A stretch of DNA of 64,000 nucleotides. Source: Nocardioides xinjiangensis. Lineage in GTDB: Bacteria > Actinomycetota > Actinomycetes > Propionibacteriales > Nocardioidaceae. Location of the stretch: the NCBI RefSeq assembly GCF_017916455.1, contig NZ_JAFMSY010000001.1, forward strand, positions 787,882-851,881, written 5' to 3'. Shown piece by piece: positions 51,201 through 60,371 of the stretch. Numbering within the stretch: position 1 is the stretch's first letter; each line of letters begins with the position of its first letter. The translations under genes were made by a program, and so were the position numbers. The notes below the pieces were generated by a model that was given only the letters and a program-made list of their open reading frames with translations, was not told the origin of the DNA and searched no databases.

Positions 51201-51902
51201 AAGGTGGGCGGGGGCGTGTCCACCAACCCGACCAAGGTTAGGCGTGATGTCGGCGGGGTCGGCAAGCCGACCATCGACGACGGCACCGGCAACCAGGTGC
51301 CTTTGGTCGGCAAGGACCAGTACACCGGTGGCGTGAACTGGATGGACCCGGTGACCGACGTCAGCGACTACCTCGTCGACGGCAAGAACGAGATTGTCAT
51401 CGACTACAACTCCGCGCTCGCCAACGTCCAGCTCGACCGGGGCATCGCACCCACCCCGCAGCAGAATGCTCAGGGCTGGTGGGGCTACCACATCGAGTAC
51501 CTCTCTTTCGGTCCCCGCCAGGCCAAGCTCGTCCCGTTCGTCGACGTCGAGTACACCGGTGCCGACGAGCCGGGTCCGACCACGTCCCCGACACCGACCA
51601 CCACCCCCACGCCCATCAGCCCGGCACCGGTCCCGATCGTGGGGCCGAAGGTGAGGGTCAAGTCGACGGTGAAGGCCGGCACTTCGGTCCGGATCCGCGG
51701 ACGGAACCTGCCGGTCAGCAAGGTGGGGATCACCCTGGGCGGCAAGAAGCTGGCCACGGCGGAGGTCGAAGATGGACGCTTCGAGGTCAGGGCGAAGGTG
51801 CCGAACCACCTGTCCGGGAGGAAGGTCCTGCGGGTGCTCGACCGTCGAGGTGAGGGCCTGGTCTCCACCACGGTGAAGGTGGTGGCGAAGCAGAAGAACT
51901 AG
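48213..51902 (+). CDS. secreted GH106-type alpha-L-rhamnosidase-like protein, paralog 2
   Basis: The product is 1229 aa, collinear with paralog 1 throughout. Its signal peptide (VALSLSVGLSSMALGLGASPSAA) is almost identical to that of paralog 1. DPDRVYSTDVRWWLG, FMDSLE, MDVDYPEAEN, LSTET and DYFSPRFLFDDDV are all retained. The active-site neighbourhood differs where paralog 1 has EINFGTGGATWW (here EMSYGTGGMTWW). A TP-rich linker and the type A basic module end the protein (RVVAKQKN-like tail). The ATG has GGAG upstream. Followed by paralog 3 on the same strand after a terminator-like hairpin. Confidence 0.88.
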   Translation: MNPTSPALRLRGRTAATAVALSLSVGLSSMALGLGASPSAAEPSATPSSAVSTLKSPAVKKSSAFAKQLESKFIDPDRVYSTDVRWWLGDASATDETLLEEIQALYDAGFRGVELCMQDDTVAANDVYAYGTEMWAHKWELMMNKLLDLGMGVYLTSGTNWSTSNVPGLDPTSQAAMQNLTLGTGTVEAGQTLSTLTPPAANARRAGARFVTAYAYKVTAGNTVDPSSFVDLKSRVTQGADVWTQNVDWTAPSDGTYRVFGLWTQGTYQASQPSAQPSYATNYFDTRGVQALREFWEEHYLADPALREKIAKGDVQLFMDSLEMSYGTGGMTWWAEDAAAEFQKRKGYDITPYLFLIQGVDNVWNNPYHRVQTAGTYRLDGAEDRRQRIINDWQDVLTQLYRERMLQPMKEWLNSVGVETRAQISYGKPIEMSEPAMDVDYPEAENRNQYNQVDMFRYWTGGAKLENKVLSTETTALNFAWNGTHQLRLEDAYSQFAAGFQRTIWHIWTAGYGYGNYQWPGYVTRGTFTLVSTRAPSSKNYDEFNAHLGRVQRLLQTGKARSDVGFITQKFVHGMAFGGGTGSNNRAMQWQKAHQGIHYRSTELQDNGYTYDYFSPRFLFDDDVKFDQQTKTIEKAGYKAVVLYQDWLDIDGARRLLNWAKRGLKVVILEDAATRTPFNDGKDGALKKVMDEMKTLPTVRQATVYDNIDYFSETPGGYQDNVLEKLQELGVEPYAGYSEPNQQLLGQTREDESGNRYVYLYNYDDGSYRDKSLNPEVRNAPNPGTNIKTDLEMDGQYVPYTIDAWTGEATELADYRWENGKTVVPVDLDYNDISLLAFEKAGGQQLHVTDTTADTAYATDKGVAVRATKSGNIATTLSNGKQYTDAVTVPGAYDITDWDLTVESWRPSPTAGDLSRTEVLDGVTTTNRKTSTVKTAIDVKLDKLTTWDNIPQVGKAVSGTGHYEATFDWDADTASGAYLDFGDQLEESMTVWINGTKVGGGVSTNPTKVRRDVGGVGKPTIDDGTGNQVPLVGKDQYTGGVNWMDPVTDVSDYLVDGKNEIVIDYNSALANVQLDRGIAPTPQQNAQGWWGYHIEYLSFGPRQAKLVPFVDVEYTGADEPGPTTSPTPTTTPTPISPAPVPIVGPKVRVKSTVKAGTSVRIRGRNLPVSKVGITLGGKKLATAEVEDGRFEVRAKVPNHLSGRKVLRVLDRRGEGLVSTTVKVVAKQKN

Positions 51903-51973
51903 CGTCGGTCCTCGTCCCGGCCCGTGCGACATGCCCACGGGTCGGCTTCCAGAGGCCGGCTCACCGACCGGCT

Positions 51974-52001
51974 GGGGGCCACGTGTCCGAGCGTGGCCCC
52001 C
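51974..52001 (+). terminator. hairpin between GH106 paralogs 2 and 3
   Basis: GGGGGCCACG, an 8-base loop, then CGTGGCCCCC form a perfect 10-bp stem 72 bp past the stop of paralog 2. Confidence 0.7.
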
Positions 52002-52179
52002 GGCTCGGCGGCACCCGGGGGCTGACGACACGCAGTCCCCCGGACCATCCCCCGGGCATCGCGCAACCCGCGCCCACAGGCTGTCCGCCCGGGAGGCTCG
52101 CGCGAGTGCGCGAGCAGGCCTGACACCACTGACGACCGGGCCAGTCAGCACCGGACGTCGATCGAAAGGAAACCGCACC

Positions 52180-55100
52180 ATGACGCGTTCCTCGCGCGCA
52201 CTCGCCAGGTTCGGCATCGCCGCCCTTGCGGTGACGCTGGGGTCGAGCACGCTCGCCCACGCTGGAGCCGGCGCCGCGACGCCGGTCTCCGGCGCCGCGC
52301 AGACCGCTGCCCTCGCCAGCATCGCAACGGGCTCACTGCCGCAGGCGCTCCGGGCTGCTGCCGTACCCAAGAGCTCGGCGTTCGCGAAGAAGCTCGAGGC
52401 CAAGTACATCGACCCCGATCGCGTCTTCAGCTCCGACGTGCGCTGGTGGCTGGGCAAGGCCGCCCACACCGACGAGGTGCTGCTCGAGCAGATCCAGGAC
52501 CTCTACGACGCGGGCTTCCGGGGAGTCGAGCTGTGCATGCAGAACGACAACGCCGCCCCGAACGCCGACTACGCGTACGGGTCGAAGATGTGGACCCACA
52601 AGTGGAACCTGATGATGAACAAGCTGCTCGACCTCGGGATGGGTGTCTACCTGACCTCGGGCACCAACTGGCAGACCTCCAACGTGCCGGGCCTCGACCC
52701 GACCAGCCAGGCCGCGATGCAGAACGTCACCATGGGCACCACGACCGTGGCCGCCGGTCAGAGCCTCGCCTCTCTCCCGGCCCCGGCCGCCAACGCCCGC
52801 CGCGCCGGCGCGAGGTTCATCGGCGCCTACGCCTACAAGGTGACCGCGAACAACACCATCGACCCGACCAGCTACGTCAAGCTCGCGCCCACCCAAGGGG
52901 CGGACGTGTGGACCCAGAACGTGGATTGGACCGCCCCGTCGGACGGCACCTACCGGGTCTTCGGGCTGTGGACCCAGGGCACGTTCCAGACGTCCAACCC
53001 GTCGGCCGAGCCCGCCTACACGACGAACTACTTCGACACCCGTGGTGTCGACGCGCTGCGCACCTTCTGGGAGAAGAACTACCTCGCCGACCCTGCCCTG
53101 CGCGAGAAGATCGCGAAGGGCGACGTCCAGCTGTTCATGGACTCCCTCGAGATCTCCCTGGGTGGAGGTATCGCCTACTGGGCCGAGGACATGGCAGCGG
53201 AGTTCCAGCGGCGCAAGGGCTACGACATCACCCCGCACCTCTTCCTGCTCGCTGGCGTCGAGGCTCGCTTCAACCGGCCGAACACGACCGTCGGCGACGT
53301 CGGCACCTACCGGCTGGCCGACGACGAGGGCCGCCGGCAGAAGATCGTCAACGACTGGCTGGACGTCCAGACTCAGCTGTACCGGGAGCGGATGCTGCAG
53401 CCGCTCAAGACGTGGCTGAACTCCGTCGGCATCGAGACCCGTGCGCAGATCTCCTACGGCAAGCCGATGGAGATCTCCGAGCCCGGCATGGACGTCGACT
53501 ACCCCGAGGCGGAGAACCTCAACCAGTACAACCAGATCGACATCTTCCGCTACTGGACCGGTGGCGCGAAGCTGGAGAACAAGGTGCTCTCGAGCGAGAC
53601 GTCAGCCATCCCGATCGGCTGGAACTCCACCTCGCAGACCCGCCTGCAGGACGCCTACTCGCAGTTCGCCGCCGGCTTCCAGCGCACGATCTGGCACGTC
53701 TGGGCCGCCGACTACGGCTACGGCAACTTCGCCTGGCCGGGCTTCAACCCCTCGCCGTTCGCCTTCCTCCGCTTCCCGCTCCTGGGCGAGCGCGACCCGG
53801 GCGCGCAGAACTACGACGAGTTCAACGCCCACCTGGGCCGCGTCCAGCAGCTCATGCAGACCGGCCAGTCCCGCACCGACATCGGGTTCATCAACCAGAA
53901 GTGGGTGCACGGCATGGCCTTCGGTGGCGGCACCGGGAGCGACAACACCGCGATGAACTGGCAGAAGGCTCACCAAGGCATCCAGTACCGCTCCACCGAG
54001 CTGCAGGACAACGGCTACACCTACGACTACTTCAGCCCCCGGTTCCTCTTCGACGACGACGTCAGCTTCGACAAGCAGACCAAGACCATCGAGAAGGCCG
54101 GCTACAAGGCGATCGTGCTCTACCAGGACTGGCTGGACTTCGAGTCCTCCAAGCGCATCCTGAGGTGGGCCAAGCAAGGCCTCAAGGTCGTCATCCTCGA
54201 GGACGCTGCATCGCGCACGCCGTTCAACGACGGCAAGGACACCGCTCTCAAGAAGGTCGTCGACGAGCTCAAGACCCTGCCGACGGTCCGCCGGGCCACC
54301 GTCTACGACAACATCGACTACCACTCCGCCGCCCCCGGCGGGTACGACGACAACGTCCTGGAGAAGCTGCAGGAGCTCGGGGTCGACCCGTACGCCGGCT
54401 ACGCCGAGCCCAACCAGCAGCTGCTGAGCCAGACGCGTCAGGACGAGGCCGGCAACCGCTACCTGTTCACCTACAACTACGACGACGGCTCCTACCGCTC
54501 CAAGAGCCTCCGTCCGGAGGTCCGCAACGCGCCCAACCCCGGCACCAACATCACGACCGACGTCGAGATGGACGGCCACTTCGTGCCGTACACCATCGAC
54601 GCCTGGACCGGTGAGGTCACCGAGGTGGCCGACTACTCCTGGCGGGACGGAAGGACCGTCGTCCCGATCGACCTCGACTACAACGACATCGCCCTGATGG
54701 CGTTCGAGAAGGTCGACGACGAGCGGCTGCACGTCACCTCGACCACGGGCGAGACGGCGTACGCCACGGACAAGGGTGTCGCCGTCCGCACCACCGAGAC
54801 CGGAACGCTCGAGACGACGCTCAGCAACGGCAAGTCCCACTCCGACGTGGTCACGGTCCCCGAGGCCTACGACATCCGCGACTGGGACCTCACGGTCGAG
54901 TCGTGGACGCCCAACGCCACAGCCGGCGACCTCGTCCGGACCGAGACCATCGACGGCCTGACGACGACCAACCGCAAGACCTCCACGGTCAAGACGCCGG
55001 TCGAGGTCCAGCTCGACACGCTGACGACGTGGGACCAGATCCCGGCGGTCGGGCGCAACGTGTCCGGCACCGGCCACTACGAGGCCACGTTCGACTGGGA

Positions 55101-55875
55101 CGCCGACTCCGCGTCCGGTGCCCACCTCGACTTCGGCGACACCCTGCAGGAGTCGATGGAGGTGTGGATCAACGGCCGCAAGGTCGGCGGCGAGGTCTCC
55201 ACGAATCCCACCAAGGTCAAGCGGGACGTGGGCGGTGTCGGCAAGCCCACCATCGACGACGGCACCGGCAAGCAGGTCCCGCTCGTCGGCAAGGACCAGT
55301 GGACCGGCGGTGTGAACTGGATGGACCCGGTCACCGACGTCAGCGAGTACCTCGTCGATGGCGAGAACACCATCGTCATCGACTACGCCTCGGCGCTGTC
55401 CAACGTCCAGCTCAGTCGCGGGGTCATGAGCGTCACCCCCAACGCCAGCGGCTGGTGGGGCTACCACGTCGACTACCTCCCGTTCGGGCCGGCACAGGCC
55501 AGGCTCGTGCCGTTCGTCGACGTGGAGTACAGCGCCGCCGACGCTCCTGCACCGACCACCTCGCCGACGCCGACCAGCACCCCCACGCCCACCAGCCCGA
55601 CACCGGCCCCGGCCGTGGAGCCAACAGTGAGGGTTAAGTCGAAGGTGAAGGCCGGCAGGTCGATCAGGATCCGCGGACGGGACCTGCCGGTCAGCAAGGT
55701 GAGGATCACCCTGGGCGGCAAGAAGCTCGGCACCGCCGAGGTCGAGGACGGTCGCTTCACCGTGACGCGGAAGGTTCCGGGGAACCTCTCCGGGAGGAGG
55801 GTGCTCCGGATCCTGGACCGCAGGGGCGAGGTCCTGGCCAGGGCTGTCGTCCGGGTCGTGAGGAGGACGACCTGA
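52180..55875 (+). CDS. secreted GH106-type alpha-L-rhamnosidase-like protein, paralog 3
   Basis: The product is 1231 aa. Its signal peptide is unrelated in sequence to those of paralogs 1 and 2 (RFGIAALAVTLGSSTLAHAGAGA), but from DPDRVFSSDVRWWLG onward it is collinear. FMDSLE is kept. The MDVDYPEAEN motif is kept but the next one reads LSSET. An extra segment is present after FAWPGF (NPSPFAFLRFPLLG). The linker and type A module end in RVVRRTT. AAAGGA precedes the ATG. No TGAAACG-type site is seen in its 277-bp upstream interval, unlike paralog 2. Confidence 0.88.
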   Translation: MTRSSRALARFGIAALAVTLGSSTLAHAGAGAATPVSGAAQTAALASIATGSLPQALRAAAVPKSSAFAKKLEAKYIDPDRVFSSDVRWWLGKAAHTDEVLLEQIQDLYDAGFRGVELCMQNDNAAPNADYAYGSKMWTHKWNLMMNKLLDLGMGVYLTSGTNWQTSNVPGLDPTSQAAMQNVTMGTTTVAAGQSLASLPAPAANARRAGARFIGAYAYKVTANNTIDPTSYVKLAPTQGADVWTQNVDWTAPSDGTYRVFGLWTQGTFQTSNPSAEPAYTTNYFDTRGVDALRTFWEKNYLADPALREKIAKGDVQLFMDSLEISLGGGIAYWAEDMAAEFQRRKGYDITPHLFLLAGVEARFNRPNTTVGDVGTYRLADDEGRRQKIVNDWLDVQTQLYRERMLQPLKTWLNSVGIETRAQISYGKPMEISEPGMDVDYPEAENLNQYNQIDIFRYWTGGAKLENKVLSSETSAIPIGWNSTSQTRLQDAYSQFAAGFQRTIWHVWAADYGYGNFAWPGFNPSPFAFLRFPLLGERDPGAQNYDEFNAHLGRVQQLMQTGQSRTDIGFINQKWVHGMAFGGGTGSDNTAMNWQKAHQGIQYRSTELQDNGYTYDYFSPRFLFDDDVSFDKQTKTIEKAGYKAIVLYQDWLDFESSKRILRWAKQGLKVVILEDAASRTPFNDGKDTALKKVVDELKTLPTVRRATVYDNIDYHSAAPGGYDDNVLEKLQELGVDPYAGYAEPNQQLLSQTRQDEAGNRYLFTYNYDDGSYRSKSLRPEVRNAPNPGTNITTDVEMDGHFVPYTIDAWTGEVTEVADYSWRDGRTVVPIDLDYNDIALMAFEKVDDERLHVTSTTGETAYATDKGVAVRTTETGTLETTLSNGKSHSDVVTVPEAYDIRDWDLTVESWTPNATAGDLVRTETIDGLTTTNRKTSTVKTPVEVQLDTLTTWDQIPAVGRNVSGTGHYEATFDWDADSASGAHLDFGDTLQESMEVWINGRKVGGEVSTNPTKVKRDVGGVGKPTIDDGTGKQVPLVGKDQWTGGVNWMDPVTDVSEYLVDGENTIVIDYASALSNVQLSRGVMSVTPNASGWWGYHVDYLPFGPAQARLVPFVDVEYSAADAPAPTTSPTPTSTPTPTSPTPAPAVEPTVRVKSKVKAGRSIRIRGRDLPVSKVRITLGGKKLGTAEVEDGRFTVTRKVPGNLSGRRVLRILDRRGEVLARAVVRVVRRTT

Positions 55876-56265
55876 TCCGAGCCCCGCGCAGCGGGGAAAG
55901 TCGTGTAACAGCGGGCCGCGCCGTGCAGGCGCTGCCCCCTGTTCCGTTGTCGCGGCGGTAGTGCCGCTTGGTGATGGCGGCGACGCGGTCCGCCGCCGTT
56001 GCAGCGCAAGGCAGACGCGGGTTCGAGGCACTCGCGGAAACTGTGCGACATGCCGTCTGACCCGCACCAACGATTCGGCCAGTCCTTCGGGCGTTCGTCC
56101 TCGTTCAGGGTCGCTTCCGTTCCGTGAGGACCGATCGAGGGCGTAGAGCCACTCCATTGCGGTGGGGCTGTCTGATACTCCTCGAATACACGGACCCGCG
56201 TGCGTACGGGGGACGGGCTGATGTCCCTCCGCCGAGGCACCGTCGCGATCGGTGCAGGAAGTCCT
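55876..56265. other. intergenic region between convergent GH106 paralog 3 and small HTH gene
   Basis: No gene is supported in these 390 bp. A short hairpin lies at 55882-55896. A 61-codon frame on the plus strand has no Shine-Dalgarno and no recognisable protein sequence. Confidence 0.55.
55882..55896 (+). terminator. short hairpin after GH106 paralog 3
   Basis: CCCCGC, loop GCA, GCGGGG followed by AAAG lies directly after the stop at 55875. Confidence 0.55.
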
Positions 56266-56466
56266 TCAGATCACGGACCGGCGAACGGCGATCGTGACAG
56301 CCTGGATGTTCGTTGCCGCCCCCAAGCGGTCGCGAAGGGCCTGCACGCGCCGCTGCATCTGTCGCGGTGACACCCCGGCGGCCGCGGCGATATCGCTTGC
56401 GGTCATCCCCTGCGCCAAGAACCGGAGGATCGTGATTTCGTGATCGTCGAGCTGTGCCCGGTCCAT
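56266..56466 (-). CDS. small HTH-only LuxR-like protein 2
   Basis: The product is 66 aa. LDDHEITILRFLAQGMTASDIAAAAGVSPRQMQRRVQALRDRLGA is a LuxR-type HTH with the usual spacing, and the tail IQAVTIAVRRSVI is near-identical in pattern to that of the protein at 47758. There is no room for a receiver domain and no upstream in-frame extension of coding quality. It lies downstream of GH106 paralog 4 on the same strand, after that gene's terminator hairpin. Confidence 0.75.
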   Translation of the reverse strand: MDRAQLDDHEITILRFLAQGMTASDIAAAAGVSPRQMQRRVQALRDRLGAATNIQAVTIAVRRSVI

Positions 56467-56513
56467 TCTGTCCGTTCCTTCCCCTAAGTGCGTGACACGT
56501 CGTGGATGGAGAC

Positions 56514-56549
56514 GAGGAGGCCGCCGGCGTCTCCACCGGCGGCCTCCTC
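56514..56549 (-). terminator. hairpin after GH106 paralog 4
   Basis: GAGGAGGCCGCCGG, an 8-base loop, CCGGCGGCCTCCTC make a perfect 14-bp stem 16 bp past the stop. Confidence 0.8.
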
Positions 56550-56564
56550 TGAGCTACGGCAACT

Positions 56565-59500
56565 TCATCGATCCGCGCGACGTTGCACGACCTTGAACAC
56601 GAATGTCTTCCTCTCGGCAGCCACGCGAGCGTCACCTTGGTAAACGACGCGGACCTTGACGCGGCCAGTTCGATCGAACCTGGGTAGCCACACCTTCGTC
56701 CTACCCCACTTGTTCAGCGTGCGGGTGTACTTCTTCCTCTGTCCCGCACCCTTGAGCGAGATCGTCGCCGCGCCGGTGGGCAACACCTGGCTTGCCCGGA
56801 CGGTGACCCGCAGGCGGCGCCGGCTGTCGATCGCCAGCGGCTTGACCATCTTGGTCGCGATCCGCGCGGTCACCTTGTCCGCGGCGGGCGGCGTCGCCGT
56901 CGGCGGCGTGGGGGTAAGGGCCGGCGTGGGAGCGGCCGTCGGGTTTCCGGCGCCAGGACCGCCGGACTTCGGGTACTCGAGACCGACGAATGGCACGAGC
57001 TTCGCCTGCTGAGGACCGAAGCTCAGGTACTTCTGGTCATTCTTCCACCAGCCGCCCTTGTTCAGCTCCTCGCGGATCGCGCCGCGGGCGAGCTGCACGT
57101 TCGACAGCACCGAGCTGTAGTCGATGACGATCTCATTGCGCCCGTCGACGAGGTACGCACTGACGTCCGCGACCGGCTTGGTCCAGCTGATCCCACCGGT
57201 GTAGAGGTCCTTTCCGACGAGGGGAACCCTCCGGCCAGTCCCGTCGTCGACCGTGCCGCCGACGTCCCTGCGGACCTTGGTCGGGTTGGTGCTGACGGCA
57301 CCACCGACCTTGTGCCCGTTGATCCAGACCTCCATCGTCGACTCGAGCGTGTCACCGAGGTCGAGGTAGGCGCCGTCCGCGGCGTCGGCGTCCCAGTCGA
57401 AAGCGGCTTCGTAGTGCCCGGTTCCCGACACGCCTCTGCCAACCTCGGGGATGCTGTCCCACGTCTTCAGCGTGTCGAGCGACACCTGGATGTCGGTGAC
57501 GGCCGTAGACGTCTTCCGGTTGAGCGTCGTCACCCCATTGATGGTCTCCGTCCTCCGCAGGTCACCCGAGACATCGCCCGGTCGCCAGGACTCCACGGTC
57601 AGGTTCCAGTCAGTGATGTCGTAGGGCCGGGGGACCGTGACCTGGTCGGTGAGCCGACGACCGTCGCTGAGGGCGGTGGTGACGGGACCGGTGTCGGTGA
57701 CTCGTACGACCACGCCGTCGTTCACGACGAAGCTCGACTCGGCGTTCGTGGACAGGACATGGAGCCTCGGTCCGTCGACCTTCTCGAACGCCATCAGCGC
57801 GATGTTGTTGAGGTCAAGGTCGACGGGGACCACCGTCTTGCCCTCCTCCCAGCGATACTCCGCGAGCTCGGTGGTCTCCCCCGTCCACGCGTCGATCGAG
57901 TAGGGCACGAAGTAGCCGTCCATCTCGACGTCGGTCGCGATGTTCTTGCCGAACTTCAGGTTACGGACGCTCGGCTTGTGGCTGTACTTGTTGTACTCGT
58001 CGTCGGCGTAGTTGTAGAGGTAGACGTACCGGTTCCCGTCGGTGTCCTCCCGCGTCTGGTTGAGCAGCTGGAGGTTCGGCTCCGCGTAGCCGGCGTACGG
58101 CTCGACGCCGAGCTCCTGCAGCTTCTCCATGACGTTGTCGTCGTAACCGCCGGGGGCTGCGCTGAAGTAGTCGATGTTGTCGTACACCGTCGCCTGGCGC
58201 ACGGTCGGCAGGGTCTTCAGCTCGTCGGTGACCTTCTGGAGTACTGCGTCCTTGCCGTCGTTGAACGGCGTCTGGGACGCGGCATCCTCGAGGAGGACCA
58301 CCTTGAGGCCTTGCTTGGCCCAGACCAGGATCCGCTTCGCGGCCTCCACGTCGAGCCAGTCCTGGTAGAGGACGATGGCCTTGTAACCGGCCTGCTCGAT
58401 CGTCTTGGTGCGGCGGTCGAATCGGACGTCGTCGTCGAAGAGGAACCGCGGGCTGAAGTAGTCGTAGGTGTAGCCGTTGTCCTGCAGCTCCGTCGAGCGG
58501 TAGTAGATCCCCTGGTGCCCCTGCTGCCAGTTCATCTGGGCGTTGTCACTGCCGACTCCGCCGCCGAATCGGACGCCTTGGAACCAGTTCTGGTGAACGA
58601 ATCCGACGTCCGTGCGGGACCGCCCGGTCTGCATCAACTGCTGCACCCGTCCCATGTGCGCGTTCAGCTCGTCGTAGTCACGGCTGTCGGGGTGGCGCGT
58701 GCCGAGGTAGCGGAAGTAGTTCGGGATGTACTGGGCATAGCTGAACGGGTCGTAGCCCGGCCACGCGTAGTTGCCGAAACCGTAGTCCGCTGCCCACACG
58801 TGCCAGATGACCCGCTGGAATCCGGCGGCGTACGCCGAGTAGGCGTCCTTGAGGTTCATCTGCGCGGTTCCGTTGAAGGACGGCATCTGGGCGCCGGTCT
58901 CGGTGGAGAGAACCTTGTTCTCCAGCTTGGAGCCTCCGGTCCACAGGCGGAAGATGTCGACCTGGTTGTACTGGTTGTAGTTCTCCGCCTCCGGGTAATC
59001 GACGTCCATGATCGGCTCGGAGTTCTCCAGTGGCTTGCCGTAGGAGATCTGAGCGCGGGACTTGATCCCGTAGGAGTTCAGCCATTCCTTGAGCGGCTGC
59101 AGCATGCGCTCGCGGTACAGCTGGGTCTGAACGTCCTGGAAGTCGTTGATGACCCGCTGTCGCAGTTCTTCTTGGCCAGCGATGCGGTAGATGCCCGTCT
59201 TCGCCACCGAGTGATACGGGTCATACACGTTGGCCTTGGTCCCGCGGATCAGGAACAGGTAGGGCGTGACGTCGTATCCCTTGCGGGCCTGGAACTCCTC
59301 TGCCATGTCCTCTGCCCAGAACGTGAACTGCGGCTGCTTGGAGATCGGCCCCTCGAACTCGGACCCGCCGCCGGGGTGGATCTCGAGTGAGTCCTGGAAC
59401 AGCTGCACATCGCCGCGCTTGAACTTCTCGACCAGAGCCGGGTCGCTCAGGTAGTGCTCTGCCCAGAACGCCTTCAGCGCCTCGACGCCCCGCTCGTCGA

Positions 59501-60371
59501 AGTAGTTGGTGGTGTAGCTCGGCTCCGCCGCGGGGTCCGAGGTCTGGTAGGTGCCCTGGGTCCATATGGCGAAGACGCGGTAGTTCCCGTCGTCCGGCGC
59601 GGTCCAGTTGACGTTCTGCGTCCACACGTCCGCGCCCTGGCTCACCGACGGTGAGAGCGCCACGTAGCTGTCAAGGTCAAGGGTGTCGCCGTCGACGACC
59701 TTGTACGCGTACGCCGTGACGAATCGCGCGCCCCGCTCGCGGGCGCTGGCCGCCGGAGCTGGAAGCGCGGCCAACGTCTGGCCGGCCTCGACGACACCGG
59801 TCCCGAGGGTGAGGTTCTGCATCGCCGCCTGGCTGGTCGGGTCGAGGCCCGGGACATTGGAAGTTGCCCAGTTGGTGCCGGACGTCAGGTAGACACTCAT
59901 GCCGAGGTCGAGGAGCTTGTTCATCACCAAGTTCCACTTGTGCGTCCACATCTCAGACCCGTAGGCATACGTGGGGTTGGCAGCGGCGAGATCGTCCTGC
60001 ATGCACAGCTCGACGCCGCGGAAGCCCGCGTCATAGAGCTTCTGGATCTCTTCCAACAACGTCTCATCGGTGTGCGACGCATCGCCCAGCCACCAGCGCA
60101 CGTCCGCGCTGTAGATACGGTCCGGGTCGACGTAGTCACCCGCCAGCCGGCGCGCGAAGGGCGAGCTCCCGGCGCGCGCCGCTCCGTCCGCGGCGTGGCC
60201 GCGAACCTCGCGAGTCGCTTGGACGTTGCTCTCCTCCGCGTGCGCCAGCAACGGTGTCGTCACCGTCACCGCGAGTGCGGCGGCTGCCAGCCCGGCGATC
60301 CCACGCACCGATCGGGCGCCGATCGAGCCAAGGGCTCCTATGTGGTGCGTTGAGCACCTAGTTCGCGGCAT
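56565..60371 (-). CDS. secreted GH106-type alpha-L-rhamnosidase-like protein, paralog 4
   Basis: The product is 1268 aa, the longest and most divergent of the four. The signal peptide lies within residues 20-45 (IAGLAAAALAVTVTTPLLAHA). DPDRIYSADVRWWLG starts the catalytic region. The conserved FMDSLE is replaced by FQDSLE, followed by an insertion of about 11 residues (HPGGGSEFEGPISKQPQ region). IMDVDYPEAEN and LSTET are kept. Its C terminus is a different, type B module (KVTARIATKMVKP ... VVYQGDARV), Ig-like group 3 in character, shared with the GH78-type protein next to it. GAGGAG precedes the ATG. Confidence 0.88.
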   Translation of the reverse strand: MPRTRCSTHHIGALGSIGARSVRGIAGLAAAALAVTVTTPLLAHAEESNVQATREVRGHAADGAARAGSSPFARRLAGDYVDPDRIYSADVRWWLGDASHTDETLLEEIQKLYDAGFRGVELCMQDDLAAANPTYAYGSEMWTHKWNLVMNKLLDLGMSVYLTSGTNWATSNVPGLDPTSQAAMQNLTLGTGVVEAGQTLAALPAPAASARERGARFVTAYAYKVVDGDTLDLDSYVALSPSVSQGADVWTQNVNWTAPDDGNYRVFAIWTQGTYQTSDPAAEPSYTTNYFDERGVEALKAFWAEHYLSDPALVEKFKRGDVQLFQDSLEIHPGGGSEFEGPISKQPQFTFWAEDMAEEFQARKGYDVTPYLFLIRGTKANVYDPYHSVAKTGIYRIAGQEELRQRVINDFQDVQTQLYRERMLQPLKEWLNSYGIKSRAQISYGKPLENSEPIMDVDYPEAENYNQYNQVDIFRLWTGGSKLENKVLSTETGAQMPSFNGTAQMNLKDAYSAYAAGFQRVIWHVWAADYGFGNYAWPGYDPFSYAQYIPNYFRYLGTRHPDSRDYDELNAHMGRVQQLMQTGRSRTDVGFVHQNWFQGVRFGGGVGSDNAQMNWQQGHQGIYYRSTELQDNGYTYDYFSPRFLFDDDVRFDRRTKTIEQAGYKAIVLYQDWLDVEAAKRILVWAKQGLKVVLLEDAASQTPFNDGKDAVLQKVTDELKTLPTVRQATVYDNIDYFSAAPGGYDDNVMEKLQELGVEPYAGYAEPNLQLLNQTREDTDGNRYVYLYNYADDEYNKYSHKPSVRNLKFGKNIATDVEMDGYFVPYSIDAWTGETTELAEYRWEEGKTVVPVDLDLNNIALMAFEKVDGPRLHVLSTNAESSFVVNDGVVVRVTDTGPVTTALSDGRRLTDQVTVPRPYDITDWNLTVESWRPGDVSGDLRRTETINGVTTLNRKTSTAVTDIQVSLDTLKTWDSIPEVGRGVSGTGHYEAAFDWDADAADGAYLDLGDTLESTMEVWINGHKVGGAVSTNPTKVRRDVGGTVDDGTGRRVPLVGKDLYTGGISWTKPVADVSAYLVDGRNEIVIDYSSVLSNVQLARGAIREELNKGGWWKNDQKYLSFGPQQAKLVPFVGLEYPKSGGPGAGNPTAAPTPALTPTPPTATPPAADKVTARIATKMVKPLAIDSRRRLRVTVRASQVLPTGAATISLKGAGQRKKYTRTLNKWGRTKVWLPRFDRTGRVKVRVVYQGDARVAAERKTFVFKVVQRRADR

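Noticed and set aside
55961..56146. 61-codon frame in the gap after GH106 paralog 3
   Set aside because: No ribosome binding site, no recognisable protein pattern, Arg-rich composition.
31620..60000. Very long open frames antisense to the GH106 and GH78 genes (hundreds of codons each)
   Set aside because: They mirror the codon structure of the real genes, have Asp/Val/Gly/Leu-rich nonsense composition and lack start signals.
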